From assembly GCA_018433975.1 (NCBI GenBank), contig JAHDQE010000033.1:20298-84297 (forward strand): 64,000 bases of DNA. The letters run 5' to 3'. The notes below the pieces were generated by a model that worked only from the letters and a program-made list of their open reading frames with translations, was not told the DNA's origin and ran no database searches. A program made the position numbers and the translations under genes. This document shows, one piece after another, positions 44,737 through 53,252 of this stretch (its first letter is position 1; every line of letters starts with the position of its first letter). This DNA comes from Ornatilinea sp. GTDB lineage: Bacteria; Chloroflexota; Anaerolineae; Anaerolineales; Anaerolineaceae.

Positions 44737-45933
44737 TTACGACGACTCCTGAATTAACTCCCGAATTGTGCTGCAGACGAAGGATACCTGTTCTTCGGTC
44801 ATCTTACCGGAGAAAGGCAGGGCAAGGCCGCGATTTCCAAGATCTTCGGTGACCGGATAATCGCCTTCGCGATAACCAAACTGTTTTATCATATAGGGTT
44901 GAAGGTGGATGGGAAGGAAATATGGCCGAACGGGGATACCCCGTTCCTTCAATTGCTTTGCCATCCGGTCGCGGTCGATGCCCGCCGCGAAGCGGATCAC
45001 ATACACAAACCAGCTTACCCGGGTGGTGTTGGGATGGATGTACGGCGGTTCAACCCCTTCAATGCCGGAAAGATATTTGGTATACCAGTCTGCGACCCGT
45101 TGGCGGGTGGTGAGAAGATGCTCTAACCGCGACATCTGCACCACACCCAGGGCTGCACTCATCTCATCCATCCGGTAGTTGTAACCCAGATGGGTATGTT
45201 GGAGCCAGGTATCTCCCGGGTCGCGGCCCTGATTGCGGAGGGCCATCATGTATGCGCCTGCCTTCTCGTCGTTGGTAACGATCAGACCGCCTTCTCCGGT
45301 GGTGATTTGCTTGTTGGGGTAGAAGGCATACACGCCGAAGTCTCCCAGCATGCCGGCGGTGCGTCCTTTGTATTTTGCTCCCAGTGCTTCACAGGAATCT
45401 TCAATTATTTTGAGCCGGTATTCCTGAGCAATGGGGGTGAGGGCATCAAAATCAGCAGGCTGACCGAAGACATCCACCGGCAGCAATGCCTTGAGCCGGC
45501 CATCGGCGGGAACGCCTTGCCGGGGCAGCCATTTGCGGGCGGCGGCCTCACCGGCCATTAAATCCTGCACAGCCTGGGCTGCCAGAACGGGGTCCATATT
45601 CCCTGTTTGAGGGTCCACATCTACAAAGACTGGAATGGCACGCTCGAAAAGGATCACATTCGTGGATGCCACAAATGAGAAGGGTGTTGTCAGGACGATA
45701 TCACCGGCCTGAACACCGGCAGCACGCACACACAGATGTAAACCGGATGTACCGGAATTGACACTAAGGGCACAGCGGCTTCCGGCGTAAGCGCGAAAGG
45801 CCGCCTCAAAAGCATCGATCTTCGGCCCCATCGCCAGATTGGGGGTGTTGACAACTTCCAGAACGGCCTGACGCTCCGCATCCGTCAGGTCGGGAGATGA
45901 CATTGTGATTGGGAAGATTTGATTTTCGCTCAT
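44737..45933 (-). CDS. DegT/DnrJ/EryC1/StrS-family PLP aminotransferase
   Basis: A 398-residue type I fold aminotransferase of the sugar-aminotransferase family, which forms amino sugars on nucleotide-linked or cell-surface precursors. Visible are SGTSGLHLCVRAAGV near residue 63, the PLP-phosphate region EDSCEALGAKY near 158, and the Schiff-base Lys in FYPNKQITTGEGG near 187. The C-terminal domain is complete. I start it at MSENQIFPIT (45933); the frame is open to 45984. A -10-like TAAAAT ends 7 nt before this ATG and no ribosome binding site is clear, so the mRNA may be leaderless. No sugar pathway genes are adjacent, so the substrate is unknown. Confidence 0.9.
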   Translation of the reverse strand: MSENQIFPITMSSPDLTDAERQAVLEVVNTPNLAMGPKIDAFEAAFRAYAGSRCALSVNSGTSGLHLCVRAAGVQAGDIVLTTPFSFVASTNVILFERAIPVFVDVDPQTGNMDPVLAAQAVQDLMAGEAAARKWLPRQGVPADGRLKALLPVDVFGQPADFDALTPIAQEYRLKIIEDSCEALGAKYKGRTAGMLGDFGVYAFYPNKQITTGEGGLIVTNDEKAGAYMMALRNQGRDPGDTWLQHTHLGYNYRMDEMSAALGVVQMSRLEHLLTTRQRVADWYTKYLSGIEGVEPPYIHPNTTRVSWFVYVIRFAAGIDRDRMAKQLKERGIPVRPYFLPIHLQPYMIKQFGYREGDYPVTEDLGNRGLALPFSGKMTEEQVSFVCSTIRELIQESS

Positions 45934-46179
45934 AGCTTTGATTTTACTACGAGCGGCGAATTTTTGTGTGTTCCGGTCATTCAAAGGCCCAGTGAGGCTT
46001 ATTCACAGAAAAAGTTGTCTGTTTATTAAAAAATTATAACGGTGGTATAGTAAAATGTGATTAACAAGATGTGTGGTTGAAATCCTCGAAGCTTCCTTGA
46101 TCCGATGTAGAAAAATCAAAATTCTGTTTGCAGCACAAACAGTTTTAAGCACACGAGAAATGTTTTCTTGGAAAAGCGG

Positions 46180-49100
46180 ATGCGAAAGCACAGGTCTATA
46201 TTATTATTGGTTTTGATCCTGATTGCCACCGTATTGATTGTGGCTGGTGTTTCGATTTACCTGCTTTATAACGCCGGTATCAATGAAGAAAGGGCCCGCC
46301 TGGTGGAGACAGCTCAGAGCCAGGCTCGCCTGATTGAGGCCATTGTCCACCACATTTCCAACCATGATGAAGGTCCTGAAACTCGAGAAGCGCTGCTGCT
46401 GGCTCAAATCCGTGATGCACATGGAAATTACGAGGGGTTTGGCAAGACCGGCGAGTTTGTCCTTGCCAAGCGGGAAGACGACCAGATGGTATTCCTGCTC
46501 AACCACAGGCATTCTGAGCAGGGTTCACCGCAAGTGATTCCTTTTAATTCGAACCTTGCCGAACCCATGCGGCGTTCGCTTTCAGGAGAGTCGGGAACAA
46601 TTATTGGCCTGGATTACCGGGGAGAAACTGTTTTGGCAGCCTATGAACCGGTCCGCGAACTGGGTTGGGGAATTGTTGCCAAAATTGATCTTGCGGAAGT
46701 GCAATGGACCTTTATCCGTGCCGGGATGATAGCGGTTGGGGTAGGAATTCTGATGGTGTCGCTGGGAGCCTACCTGTTTTACTGGGTTACGAACCCACTT
46801 CTGAGTGAATTGGAAGAGAGCGAAATCCGTTTTCGTTCTACATTTGAACAGGCTGCGGTGGGGCTTGCCCATGTGGATACCGATGGACATTTCCTGCGAT
46901 TGAACCAGCGCTTCTGCGATATTGTGGGATATAGCCCGGAAGAGCTGCTTCACATGACTTTTCTGGAAATTACCTACCCGGATGATCTTTCGGTTGATGT
47001 GGAGCTTGCCCGGCAGTTGTTCGCCGGAGAAATCCAGACCTATTCTATAGAGAAACGATATATTCATAAAAATGGTTTTATAGTCTGGATTAACCTGACA
47101 GGTTCACTGAAACGCACTTTACAGGGGGAAGTAGAATACGCGATTGCCGTTGTGGAGGATATTTCCGAGCGGAAAATTGCTGAAATGACACTGGTAGAGA
47201 GCGAAGAGCGCTTCCGGGGGATTTTTGAGCAGGCGGCTGTGGGTGTGGGCATGGTCTCTGAAGAGGGCCACTTCCTGAAGGTCAACCAGCGCTATTGTGA
47301 AATTACCGGGTACAGCGCAGAAGAGATGCAGGGTATGACCTATCATGAAATCACTTATCCCGATGATTTGGAAGAAAATCTTGTGCAATCGAAGCGTTTG
47401 TTGGATGGGAAGGCGAAACAGTTTTCTTTAGAAAAGCGATTCATCCAGAAGAACGGAAAGATCGTGTGGATTAACCTGGCCGTCACATTGGTTGAATCGG
47501 AATTAGAACAGCGGCAATATTTTATTTCAATTGTTGAAGATATTACAGAACGAAAACAGGCTGAAGATGCTTTGCGTGCCAGCGAAGCCCGCTACGCACA
47601 TCTGGCAGAAAACATTCCCGGCACGATTTATCAGTTTCTGCAGCGGGGAGATGTTACAGCAGGTGAGATGTTGTTCCTGAGTCCACGGATCAAGACATTG
47701 TATGACATCGCACCTGAAGATCTGATGCGTGATAAAAATCGGATGTGGTCGGCCATTCATCCCGAGGATATGGAATCCTTCCTGGATTCGGTGAGGCAAG
47801 CCAGTGAAACCATGGAGGCCTGGACCCATGAATGGCGCATTTTACTTCCTTCCGGTGCCATGAAGTGGGTGCAAGGCATCGCTCAGCCCGAATATCAGGA
47901 AGATGGAAGTCTGCTGTGGGATGGGATCATTCTGGATATCACAAAGCAGAAGCAGGCAGAGGCGATCATTAAAGAGCAGGAGAACCGGTTCCGCCTTTTG
48001 GTTGAATCGTCTCCTTTACCGATGCTTGTTTTCAATCAGGATCGAGAAACAGTATATCTCAACCGGCAGTTTGAAAGAGCTTTTGGATATACTTTGCAAG
48101 ATGTACCGGATAATGAATCCTGGTGGCTGCTGGCTTATCCGGATGAAAATTATCGCGGTGAACTGCGTGAATTCTGGAAGCAGGTTACCAAAATTGCGAT
48201 GACGGGCAGTGTTGAAACTTATTCCAAAGAGGTGCTAATAGCCTGTAAAGACGGACCTCAGAAAACCGTTCTGGTCAATGCTTCTTCAATTGGAGAGTAC
48301 ATGCTGGTCATTTATACAGACCTGACAGAGCGCAAGGCAATGGAAGAGTCGCTGCGAAACAGCGAGGAACGTTACCGATCGCTGGTTGAAAACACGCCGG
48401 ATTTAATTTACACCCTGGATGCAGATTGCCGGCATATTGCTGTGAATCAGGCGCTTTGTAAAACAATTGGATTGTCTGAGGCCGAAATCATCGGAAAAAA
48501 TGCTTACGAACTGGGTCTCCCACCAGAAATTGCCCAGGATTGGTTTGCCCGGTATCATCAGGTGTTGGCTACCGGTGCTCCATTGCAGTTTGAGACAGTG
48601 ATACCGTTTTCGGATGATAATGTGTTAACGTATGAAGTAGCCCTGGTTCCCATTTATGATTCTGTTGGCAAGGTAGCCGGAATCCGTGGTGTCAGCCGCG
48701 ATATTACCGGGAAAAGAAACGCTGAAGCTCAAATTGAGCGTCAGTTGGAGCGTATTTCAGCCCTTCATAATATTGATCTGGCAATTTCCTCCAGTCTTGA
48801 TCTGGATTTTACCCTGGATGTTATTCTCAGCCAGGTTATCAATCAGCTTCAAGTGGATGCCAGTGATGTTTTCCTGTATGATCCTCTGATGCAAAACCTG
48901 AACTGTGCCGCTCGACGAGGATTTTGGACTGCTTTGAAGCGGGACGCACAGATCTGGCTGGGAAGCAGCATGGCAGGAAGGGCCGCATTGGAACGGAAAA
49001 CCGTGCGTGTGTTAGACCTGTCTTTGGAAAAACCAAGGGATTTAGCCCCGGAGATCGTTTCGGAAGAACAGTTTGTCGCTTATTTTGGCGTTCCTTTGAT

Positions 49101-49836
49101 TGCCAAGGGGGAAATTAAAGGCGTGCTGGAAATTTTTCACCGTTCTTTGCTGGAAGTGGATGAAGAGTGGATTGGTTTTTTGGAAGTGTTGGCCCGGCAG
49201 GCGGCTATTGCAATTGACAATGCCACACTTTTCCGAGACTTGCAGATGACAAATACCGAGCTGAGGCTGGCTTATGATACTACTCTGGAAGGTTGGGCCG
49301 CCGCATTAGATTTGAGAGATCATGATACGGAAGGACATTCCCGCCGGGTGATGGAAATGACAATCCGCCTGGCACATGCGATGGGGATAGACGAGCAGGA
49401 GGTTATTCATATTCAGCGTGGTGCTATGCTGCATGATATTGGAAAAGTAGGCATCCCGGATTATATTTTGAATAAACCGGGCCCTCTGACCGATGAAGAA
49501 TGGGAAAAGATGAAGCAGCATCCGGTCTACTCCCGGAGGTTGCTTTCCAAAATCCCTTATCTTCAAAAGGCGCTTGAAATTCCGTACAGCCATCATGAAC
49601 GATGGGATGGCAGTGGATATCCGGATGGTTTGGCAGGAGAACGGATTCCACTGGCGGCACGAATCTTTGCGGTGGTGGATGTCTGGGACGCATTGACTTC
49701 GGACCGGCCGTACCGGAAAGCCTGGCCTGTGGGAAAAGCGTTAAACCACATCCGCGAGCAGGCCGGAAAACACTTTGATCCACAGGTAGTAAGAGCTTTC
49801 CTGCGGATCTATGGGGAGGAAAACCGCGGTTATTGA
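46180..49836 (+). CDS. membrane sensor: five PAS, GAF, HD-GYP c-di-GMP phosphodiesterase
   Basis: A 1218-residue sensor. A transmembrane helix (residues 6-28), an extracytoplasmic sensor region (30-180), a second helix (182-203), five PAS domains beginning near 212, 342, 467, 602 and 726, a GAF domain (859-1022) and a C-terminal HD-GYP domain. The HD-GYP has HDTEGHSRRV, the HD pair in MLHDIGKVGIPD near 1083, HHERWDGSGYPDGL near 1140 and RPYRKAW, so all metal and GYP residues are present; hydrolysis of c-di-GMP is likely. PAS1 and PAS2 are similar and probably duplicated. ATG 46180 has GGAAAAGCGG upstream; TTG at 46168 is an alternative. An extended -10 (TGGTATAGT, 46043-46051) and a 7-bp hairpin (46124-46142) lie in the leader. 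Confidence 0.93.
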   Translation: MRKHRSILLLVLILIATVLIVAGVSIYLLYNAGINEERARLVETAQSQARLIEAIVHHISNHDEGPETREALLLAQIRDAHGNYEGFGKTGEFVLAKREDDQMVFLLNHRHSEQGSPQVIPFNSNLAEPMRRSLSGESGTIIGLDYRGETVLAAYEPVRELGWGIVAKIDLAEVQWTFIRAGMIAVGVGILMVSLGAYLFYWVTNPLLSELEESEIRFRSTFEQAAVGLAHVDTDGHFLRLNQRFCDIVGYSPEELLHMTFLEITYPDDLSVDVELARQLFAGEIQTYSIEKRYIHKNGFIVWINLTGSLKRTLQGEVEYAIAVVEDISERKIAEMTLVESEERFRGIFEQAAVGVGMVSEEGHFLKVNQRYCEITGYSAEEMQGMTYHEITYPDDLEENLVQSKRLLDGKAKQFSLEKRFIQKNGKIVWINLAVTLVESELEQRQYFISIVEDITERKQAEDALRASEARYAHLAENIPGTIYQFLQRGDVTAGEMLFLSPRIKTLYDIAPEDLMRDKNRMWSAIHPEDMESFLDSVRQASETMEAWTHEWRILLPSGAMKWVQGIAQPEYQEDGSLLWDGIILDITKQKQAEAIIKEQENRFRLLVESSPLPMLVFNQDRETVYLNRQFERAFGYTLQDVPDNESWWLLAYPDENYRGELREFWKQVTKIAMTGSVETYSKEVLIACKDGPQKTVLVNASSIGEYMLVIYTDLTERKAMEESLRNSEERYRSLVENTPDLIYTLDADCRHIAVNQALCKTIGLSEAEIIGKNAYELGLPPEIAQDWFARYHQVLATGAPLQFETVIPFSDDNVLTYEVALVPIYDSVGKVAGIRGVSRDITGKRNAEAQIERQLERISALHNIDLAISSSLDLDFTLDVILSQVINQLQVDASDVFLYDPLMQNLNCAARRGFWTALKRDAQIWLGSSMAGRAALERKTVRVLDLSLEKPRDLAPEIVSEEQFVAYFGVPLIAKGEIKGVLEIFHRSLLEVDEEWIGFLEVLARQAAIAIDNATLFRDLQMTNTELRLAYDTTLEGWAAALDLRDHDTEGHSRRVMEMTIRLAHAMGIDEQEVIHIQRGAMLHDIGKVGIPDYILNKPGPLTDEEWEKMKQHPVYSRRLLSKIPYLQKALEIPYSHHERWDGSGYPDGLAGERIPLAARIFAVVDVWDALTSDRPYRKAWPVGKALNHIREQAGKHFDPQVVRAFLRIYGEENRGY

Positions 49837-49897
49837 TCTGCTGCGCCGCTGTGCCGTCTCTCCGGGTGAATATTTCAAAGGAGAAAACCACGCAAGT

Positions 49898-50881
49898 ATG
49901 AGAAAAAATCTGTTTCAATGGTGTATTGGATTGGTCCTGATTGTCCTCCTGGCAGGATGCGGTTTCCAAAAGAGGTCAAACGGACTGCCTGAGCCAGTTG
50001 AGACCGAAATTTCTAAATTGGTAATTGAAGAGTATGCTGTATGTTCTGCGTCCGTAGATGCGCCGGATCATTTTGAATTTCGGCAGCGTATTCCTGAGAA
50101 CGTGCTGGCATTTCGGGAAGACTGGCGCATACCCGGTGTGGAAGCACGCCTGAGGACTCAAAACACTGTATTGGAATCCTTTGGATGTGAATTACGCCCG
50201 CATCCGGAGGACCCTGAGTATTCCTACCAGGTAATGCGGGGCGATGAGGTGCTGGTGGATGACGTCACATATTTCTGGTCTGCAACTATCAGGGTGGATG
50301 GCGCAGATTTTGCTCTCCCGGTGGAGAATGATCATGGCAAACGGCTTCTGGTCAGTAAAAACGGTGCGGAACCATTGGAAGAAACTTACGCAACTGCCAC
50401 TTTACCAATCTATGTGGGAAATGATCTGGTCCGTGCTGAGGTGCAGGGCAACCGGGTTGTGGTGATACAAGGCGATGAGCCTGTTTTCTCCACGCGTGTG
50501 AAAGATGAGATGGCTGTGTCCAGCCCGCTCAAGGGCTTCTGGCCGTGGCGGGAGGGTTGGGCACTGGAAGTAACGAATGAGGTGTTTATCAATGGGGAGA
50601 GTCTCAACCGGCAGCTTGGTTTCGATCAAATCTTCGATTGGCAGTTGTTGGATGGCGAACCTTTTTATTTCTTTGTGGAGCATGAACAGGGCGGGACGGT
50701 GGGGATAGTTTATGCCGGGCAGGTAATGCGTGAACGATATGATGAGGTTGTGCATTACCGCTGTTGTGAACCGGCAGCCTTCAATGTAAATAGCAATGAG
50801 CACATGGTCTGGTTCTACGCCCTGCGGGATGGGACCTGGTATTACGTGGAGGCAGGCCCGTTCGCGGACATAGACACCTGA
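49898..50881 (+). CDS. lipoprotein of unknown function
   Basis: A 327-residue protein. Residues 1-20 are a signal peptide (MRKNLFQWCIGLVLIVLLAG) with lipobox LLAGC, so it is lipid-anchored. The remainder is beta-rich with many Trp, Tyr and acidic residues (YFWSATIRVDGADFALPVEN; EHMVWFYALRDGTWYYVEAG) and resembles a bladed or repeat beta-structure, but I cannot name the family. The start at 49898 gives a proper signal peptide; the nearest Shine-Dalgarno-like AAAGGAG is about 14 nt away, which is long. It follows the HD-GYP sensor by 61 nt on the same strand and may be co-transcribed. Confidence 0.7.
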   Translation: MRKNLFQWCIGLVLIVLLAGCGFQKRSNGLPEPVETEISKLVIEEYAVCSASVDAPDHFEFRQRIPENVLAFREDWRIPGVEARLRTQNTVLESFGCELRPHPEDPEYSYQVMRGDEVLVDDVTYFWSATIRVDGADFALPVENDHGKRLLVSKNGAEPLEETYATATLPIYVGNDLVRAEVQGNRVVVIQGDEPVFSTRVKDEMAVSSPLKGFWPWREGWALEVTNEVFINGESLNRQLGFDQIFDWQLLDGEPFYFFVEHEQGGTVGIVYAGQVMRERYDEVVHYRCCEPAAFNVNSNEHMVWFYALRDGTWYYVEAGPFADIDT

Positions 50882-50938
50882 TGAGGTTCGGAAAAGGTTC
50901 AAACCAAACTATTCCCCAAAATTCAGGACCTCATAAAA

Positions 50939-51832
50939 TCAGCAATCAACTTCTTGTTTTTTATAAACCTTGTAATTTCCTACCTCCATCACGTCATCGA
51001 AACGGGTTCCAAAGTTTGCCATAAAGCCGTCCATATATTTCAGACCATCCCGCAGGTCGAAATCTCTTTGTTCGTATTTTTGCCGGAAATAATCCATCAG
51101 TGCCAGGGTTTCCTCGTTGACAAATTCCGAGGCTTGCGTCGCTTGCTTGTAGCGATTAAACTGTGGAACCTGGTCCAGAATTGAAAAGACGAAAACAATC
51201 GTCAGCGAAATCTCACTGAAATCTTTGCGAATATTCTGAAGAAACTTCAGGATATCCTCATGGATTTGGAAATGGGTCAGCTTTTCCTCAATGGCCAGCG
51301 CAAAGCGTTCATCCTGAAGGATTAAGATAAATGCAGTCAAATCCTGTTCAATGGTTTGGCAAACCTCTTTCCAATTCTCTGCGAAAACGGTTTTGATCAC
51401 CCGGATCGCGTCCCGGTTGGCAACATACTCGTCGAATAAACTGTAAAGATTTGTAGTGTAGATCAGCCCGGAGATTGAATCGGTGTGTGGCTCCTGAATC
51501 TGATTCCGGTTAAGCACATGATAAATCTCGTGCAGGTAAACAAAGAAACGCTGGTAGCGATCATACTCTCCTGTGTACAGATCCGGAGAGATCACGATCA
51601 CATATTTTTCTGATAGATCGACCATTTTTGCCAGCGATTTGATTCCATAACCGGTCGGTTCATAGTGATTTTCCTGAAAAGAATTGATCTCCCCTATGTA
51701 ATCTTTCGGAACAATGATCTGTTCAATGTTCAAAGGCGGGTTGTGATGATCAATGATTTGGGCAACTATAGATAGTTCATAGAGAATCTTCCGTTGTAAC
51801 GCTTTATCACCGAACTCAATGATCAGTTCCAT
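50939..51832 (-). CDS. orphan HExxH protein, putative zinc metallopeptidase
   Basis: A 297-residue, soluble-looking protein with no signal peptide. The segment FVYLHEIYHVLNRN near residues 98-112 has the HExxH zincin motif, and LFDEYVANRDAIR about 30 residues later offers an acidic third ligand (Glu) in an EYxAxRxA context like that of IrrE/ImmA-type peptidases. The rest is helical with no clear domain. The family is not recognised, so activity is inferred from the motif. It is monocistronic on the minus strand; the upstream region contains the inverted repeat at 51907-52014. Confidence 0.6.
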   Translation of the reverse strand: MELIIEFGDKALQRKILYELSIVAQIIDHHNPPLNIEQIIVPKDYIGEINSFQENHYEPTGYGIKSLAKMVDLSEKYVIVISPDLYTGEYDRYQRFFVYLHEIYHVLNRNQIQEPHTDSISGLIYTTNLYSLFDEYVANRDAIRVIKTVFAENWKEVCQTIEQDLTAFILILQDERFALAIEEKLTHFQIHEDILKFLQNIRKDFSEISLTIVFVFSILDQVPQFNRYKQATQASEFVNEETLALMDYFRQKYEQRDFDLRDGLKYMDGFMANFGTRFDDVMEVGNYKVYKKQEVDC

Positions 51833-51906
51833 AGCACAGCTCCTTTCCAGTGATAAACAAAAAATGTACTGTTCACCCCTGATGGATGCCGTACATTTTC
51901 TATCAA

Positions 51907-52014
51907 TTCAGGATGCTGCCGGAAGGCCTTCCATCCATGGTCTTTATAATCTCAGTATACTGAATCCTGTGATTCATTTCAATCTTAATTGCATGGAGTT
52001 TACAGCATCCTGAA
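51907..52014. repeat. 12-bp inverted repeat bounding a 108-nt segment
   Basis: The arms TTCAGGATGCTG and CAGCATCCTGAA are exact reverse complements and the enclosed segment has further partial self-complementarity. It could be a small non-autonomous element or a cruciform regulatory site. Only one copy was noticed in this window. Confidence 0.45.
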
Positions 52015-52069
52015 TCCTGTTTTGATTTGGAGGATAAAATCTGGAAGAGAGCAGGTGTAATTAAAACAG

Positions 52070-52100
52070 AACAGACACCTTGTGGTAAAAGGTGTCTGTT
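52070..52100. terminator. terminator of degV-like gene
   Basis: Perfect 12-bp stem AACAGACACCTT / AAGGTGTCTGTT with a 7-nt loop. T-tracts on both sides; it lies just after the degV-like stop on the minus strand. Confidence 0.8.
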
Positions 52101-52143
52101 TTTAATTTAAGAATGCCTACGAATCTGTCTTTCTTTGGAAATG

Positions 52144-52995
52144 TCAGTCTTCGGCTGCCAGATAGGTCAGAGAGACCGTTCCGGGACCCGTATGAGCACC
52201 GATCACCGGGCTTACTTCGGTAAAAATTGTTTCTTCGGGCTGCAGCCGGCTTGCAGCTGAATCCAGCAGGTCCTGTGCCAATTCCGGAGCCGCAGCGTGG
52301 AATACGGAAATGATCTGGGCTTTTCTCCCTTCCAGGTCTTTCTCTGTCAGGTCAAGCATTCTCCGGAGTGCTTTCCGTTGGGAAATCACGCTTTCGCGCG
52401 GCATAATCAGCCCATCTCGAATTTCCAGAATGGGTTTAATATTGAGCGCAGTCCCCAGAAGCCGCTTGGCTCCTCCGATTCGACCACCTCTGTGCAGGTA
52501 GGTCAACGACTCAACTGTAAAATAAACCCCAATTCGTTGATATGCACTTTCCGCGATGGATTTGCACTCCGCAAGACTGGCCCCGCTTTTTGCAGCTCTT
52601 GCCACCGTAAGAACCTGAAGTCCAAGAGGCATTGCTACCAGTTTGGTCTCCAGGACTTCGATTGGAGCGCCTTCATATTTCTTTTTTGCCTGTAACGCCG
52701 ACTGCGTTGTAGCAGATAAACCCGAGGAAATTAATAAAGTAATAATGTCGTAGCCTTCATCGAGAAGTTCACCAAAAGTTTGCTCAAACGACAGGGTGTT
52801 AACCTGGCTGGTGGTTGGCACGGATTCGGTCTTTTTCATCCGTTTATAGAACTCCGTAGCGGAGATATCCACACCATCCCGGTACTCTTTTCCTTCCAGG
52901 TTGAGAGTCAGTGGAAGAACGCGAATGGAATACTGTTCAATAATTTCAGCAGGCAGATAGGTTGTGCTATCAGTAACTACGGCCACTTTAGACAT
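52144..52995 (-). CDS. DegV-family (fatty-acid-binding) protein
   Basis: A 283-residue protein of the DegV/FakB family, whose members hold a fatty acid in a deep pocket; FakB-type members present it to the kinase FakA for phosphorylation. Motifs are VVTDSTTYLPAEII (residues 5-18), SVPTTSQVN near 58, LLISSGLSATTQSA near 86, and the C-terminal GAHTGPGTVSLTYL near 265 with the conserved His-Thr-Gly-Pro-Gly. Length is normal. AAGGAGGTATT precedes ATG. No fakA (DAK-domain) gene lies nearby, so its partner is not known here. Confidence 0.93.
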   Translation of the reverse strand: MSKVAVVTDSTTYLPAEIIEQYSIRVLPLTLNLEGKEYRDGVDISATEFYKRMKKTESVPTTSQVNTLSFEQTFGELLDEGYDIITLLISSGLSATTQSALQAKKKYEGAPIEVLETKLVAMPLGLQVLTVARAAKSGASLAECKSIAESAYQRIGVYFTVESLTYLHRGGRIGGAKRLLGTALNIKPILEIRDGLIMPRESVISQRKALRRMLDLTEKDLEGRKAQIISVFHAAAPELAQDLLDSAASRLQPEETIFTEVSPVIGAHTGPGTVSLTYLAAED

Positions 52996-53212
52996 AATAC
53001 CTCCTTAACCGCTAAAGTATACCTTAAAAGGAATGTTTGTAGAAGAAAATTGTTACAAAGATTGCAACCGCCGCTCGTACTACAAATTTATAAAGAGAAT
53101 TTTTTCTGACCACGTAAAAATCAGTTTGAAAACCGGTTTTGACAATTTTATTTCCCCGGAAACCTTAACAATTTCTAAACAGGTTCTGAATAAGTTTCAT
53201 AAATCACATCTC

Positions 53213-53218
53213 TATAAT
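53213..53218 (+). promoter_or_regulatory. -10 element candidate for the ABC exporter operon
   Basis: Perfect TATAAT 35 nt before the first adaptor start; no clear -35 at normal spacing. A TTGACA at 53139-53144 lies too far upstream to pair with it. Confidence 0.35.
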
Positions 53219-53252
53219 CCAACTGAAATTCAAAATGGAAAGGGATGCAGCC

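Larger units (their letters stand above)
51833..52143. other. intergenic region with long inverted repeat
   Basis: 311 nt. It holds a 12-bp inverted repeat TTCAGGATGCTG (51907-51918) / CAGCATCCTGAA (52003-52014), two copies of TGAATCCTGT (51961-51970, 52011-52020), and the terminator at 52070-52100. No ORF is supported. Confidence 0.6.
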
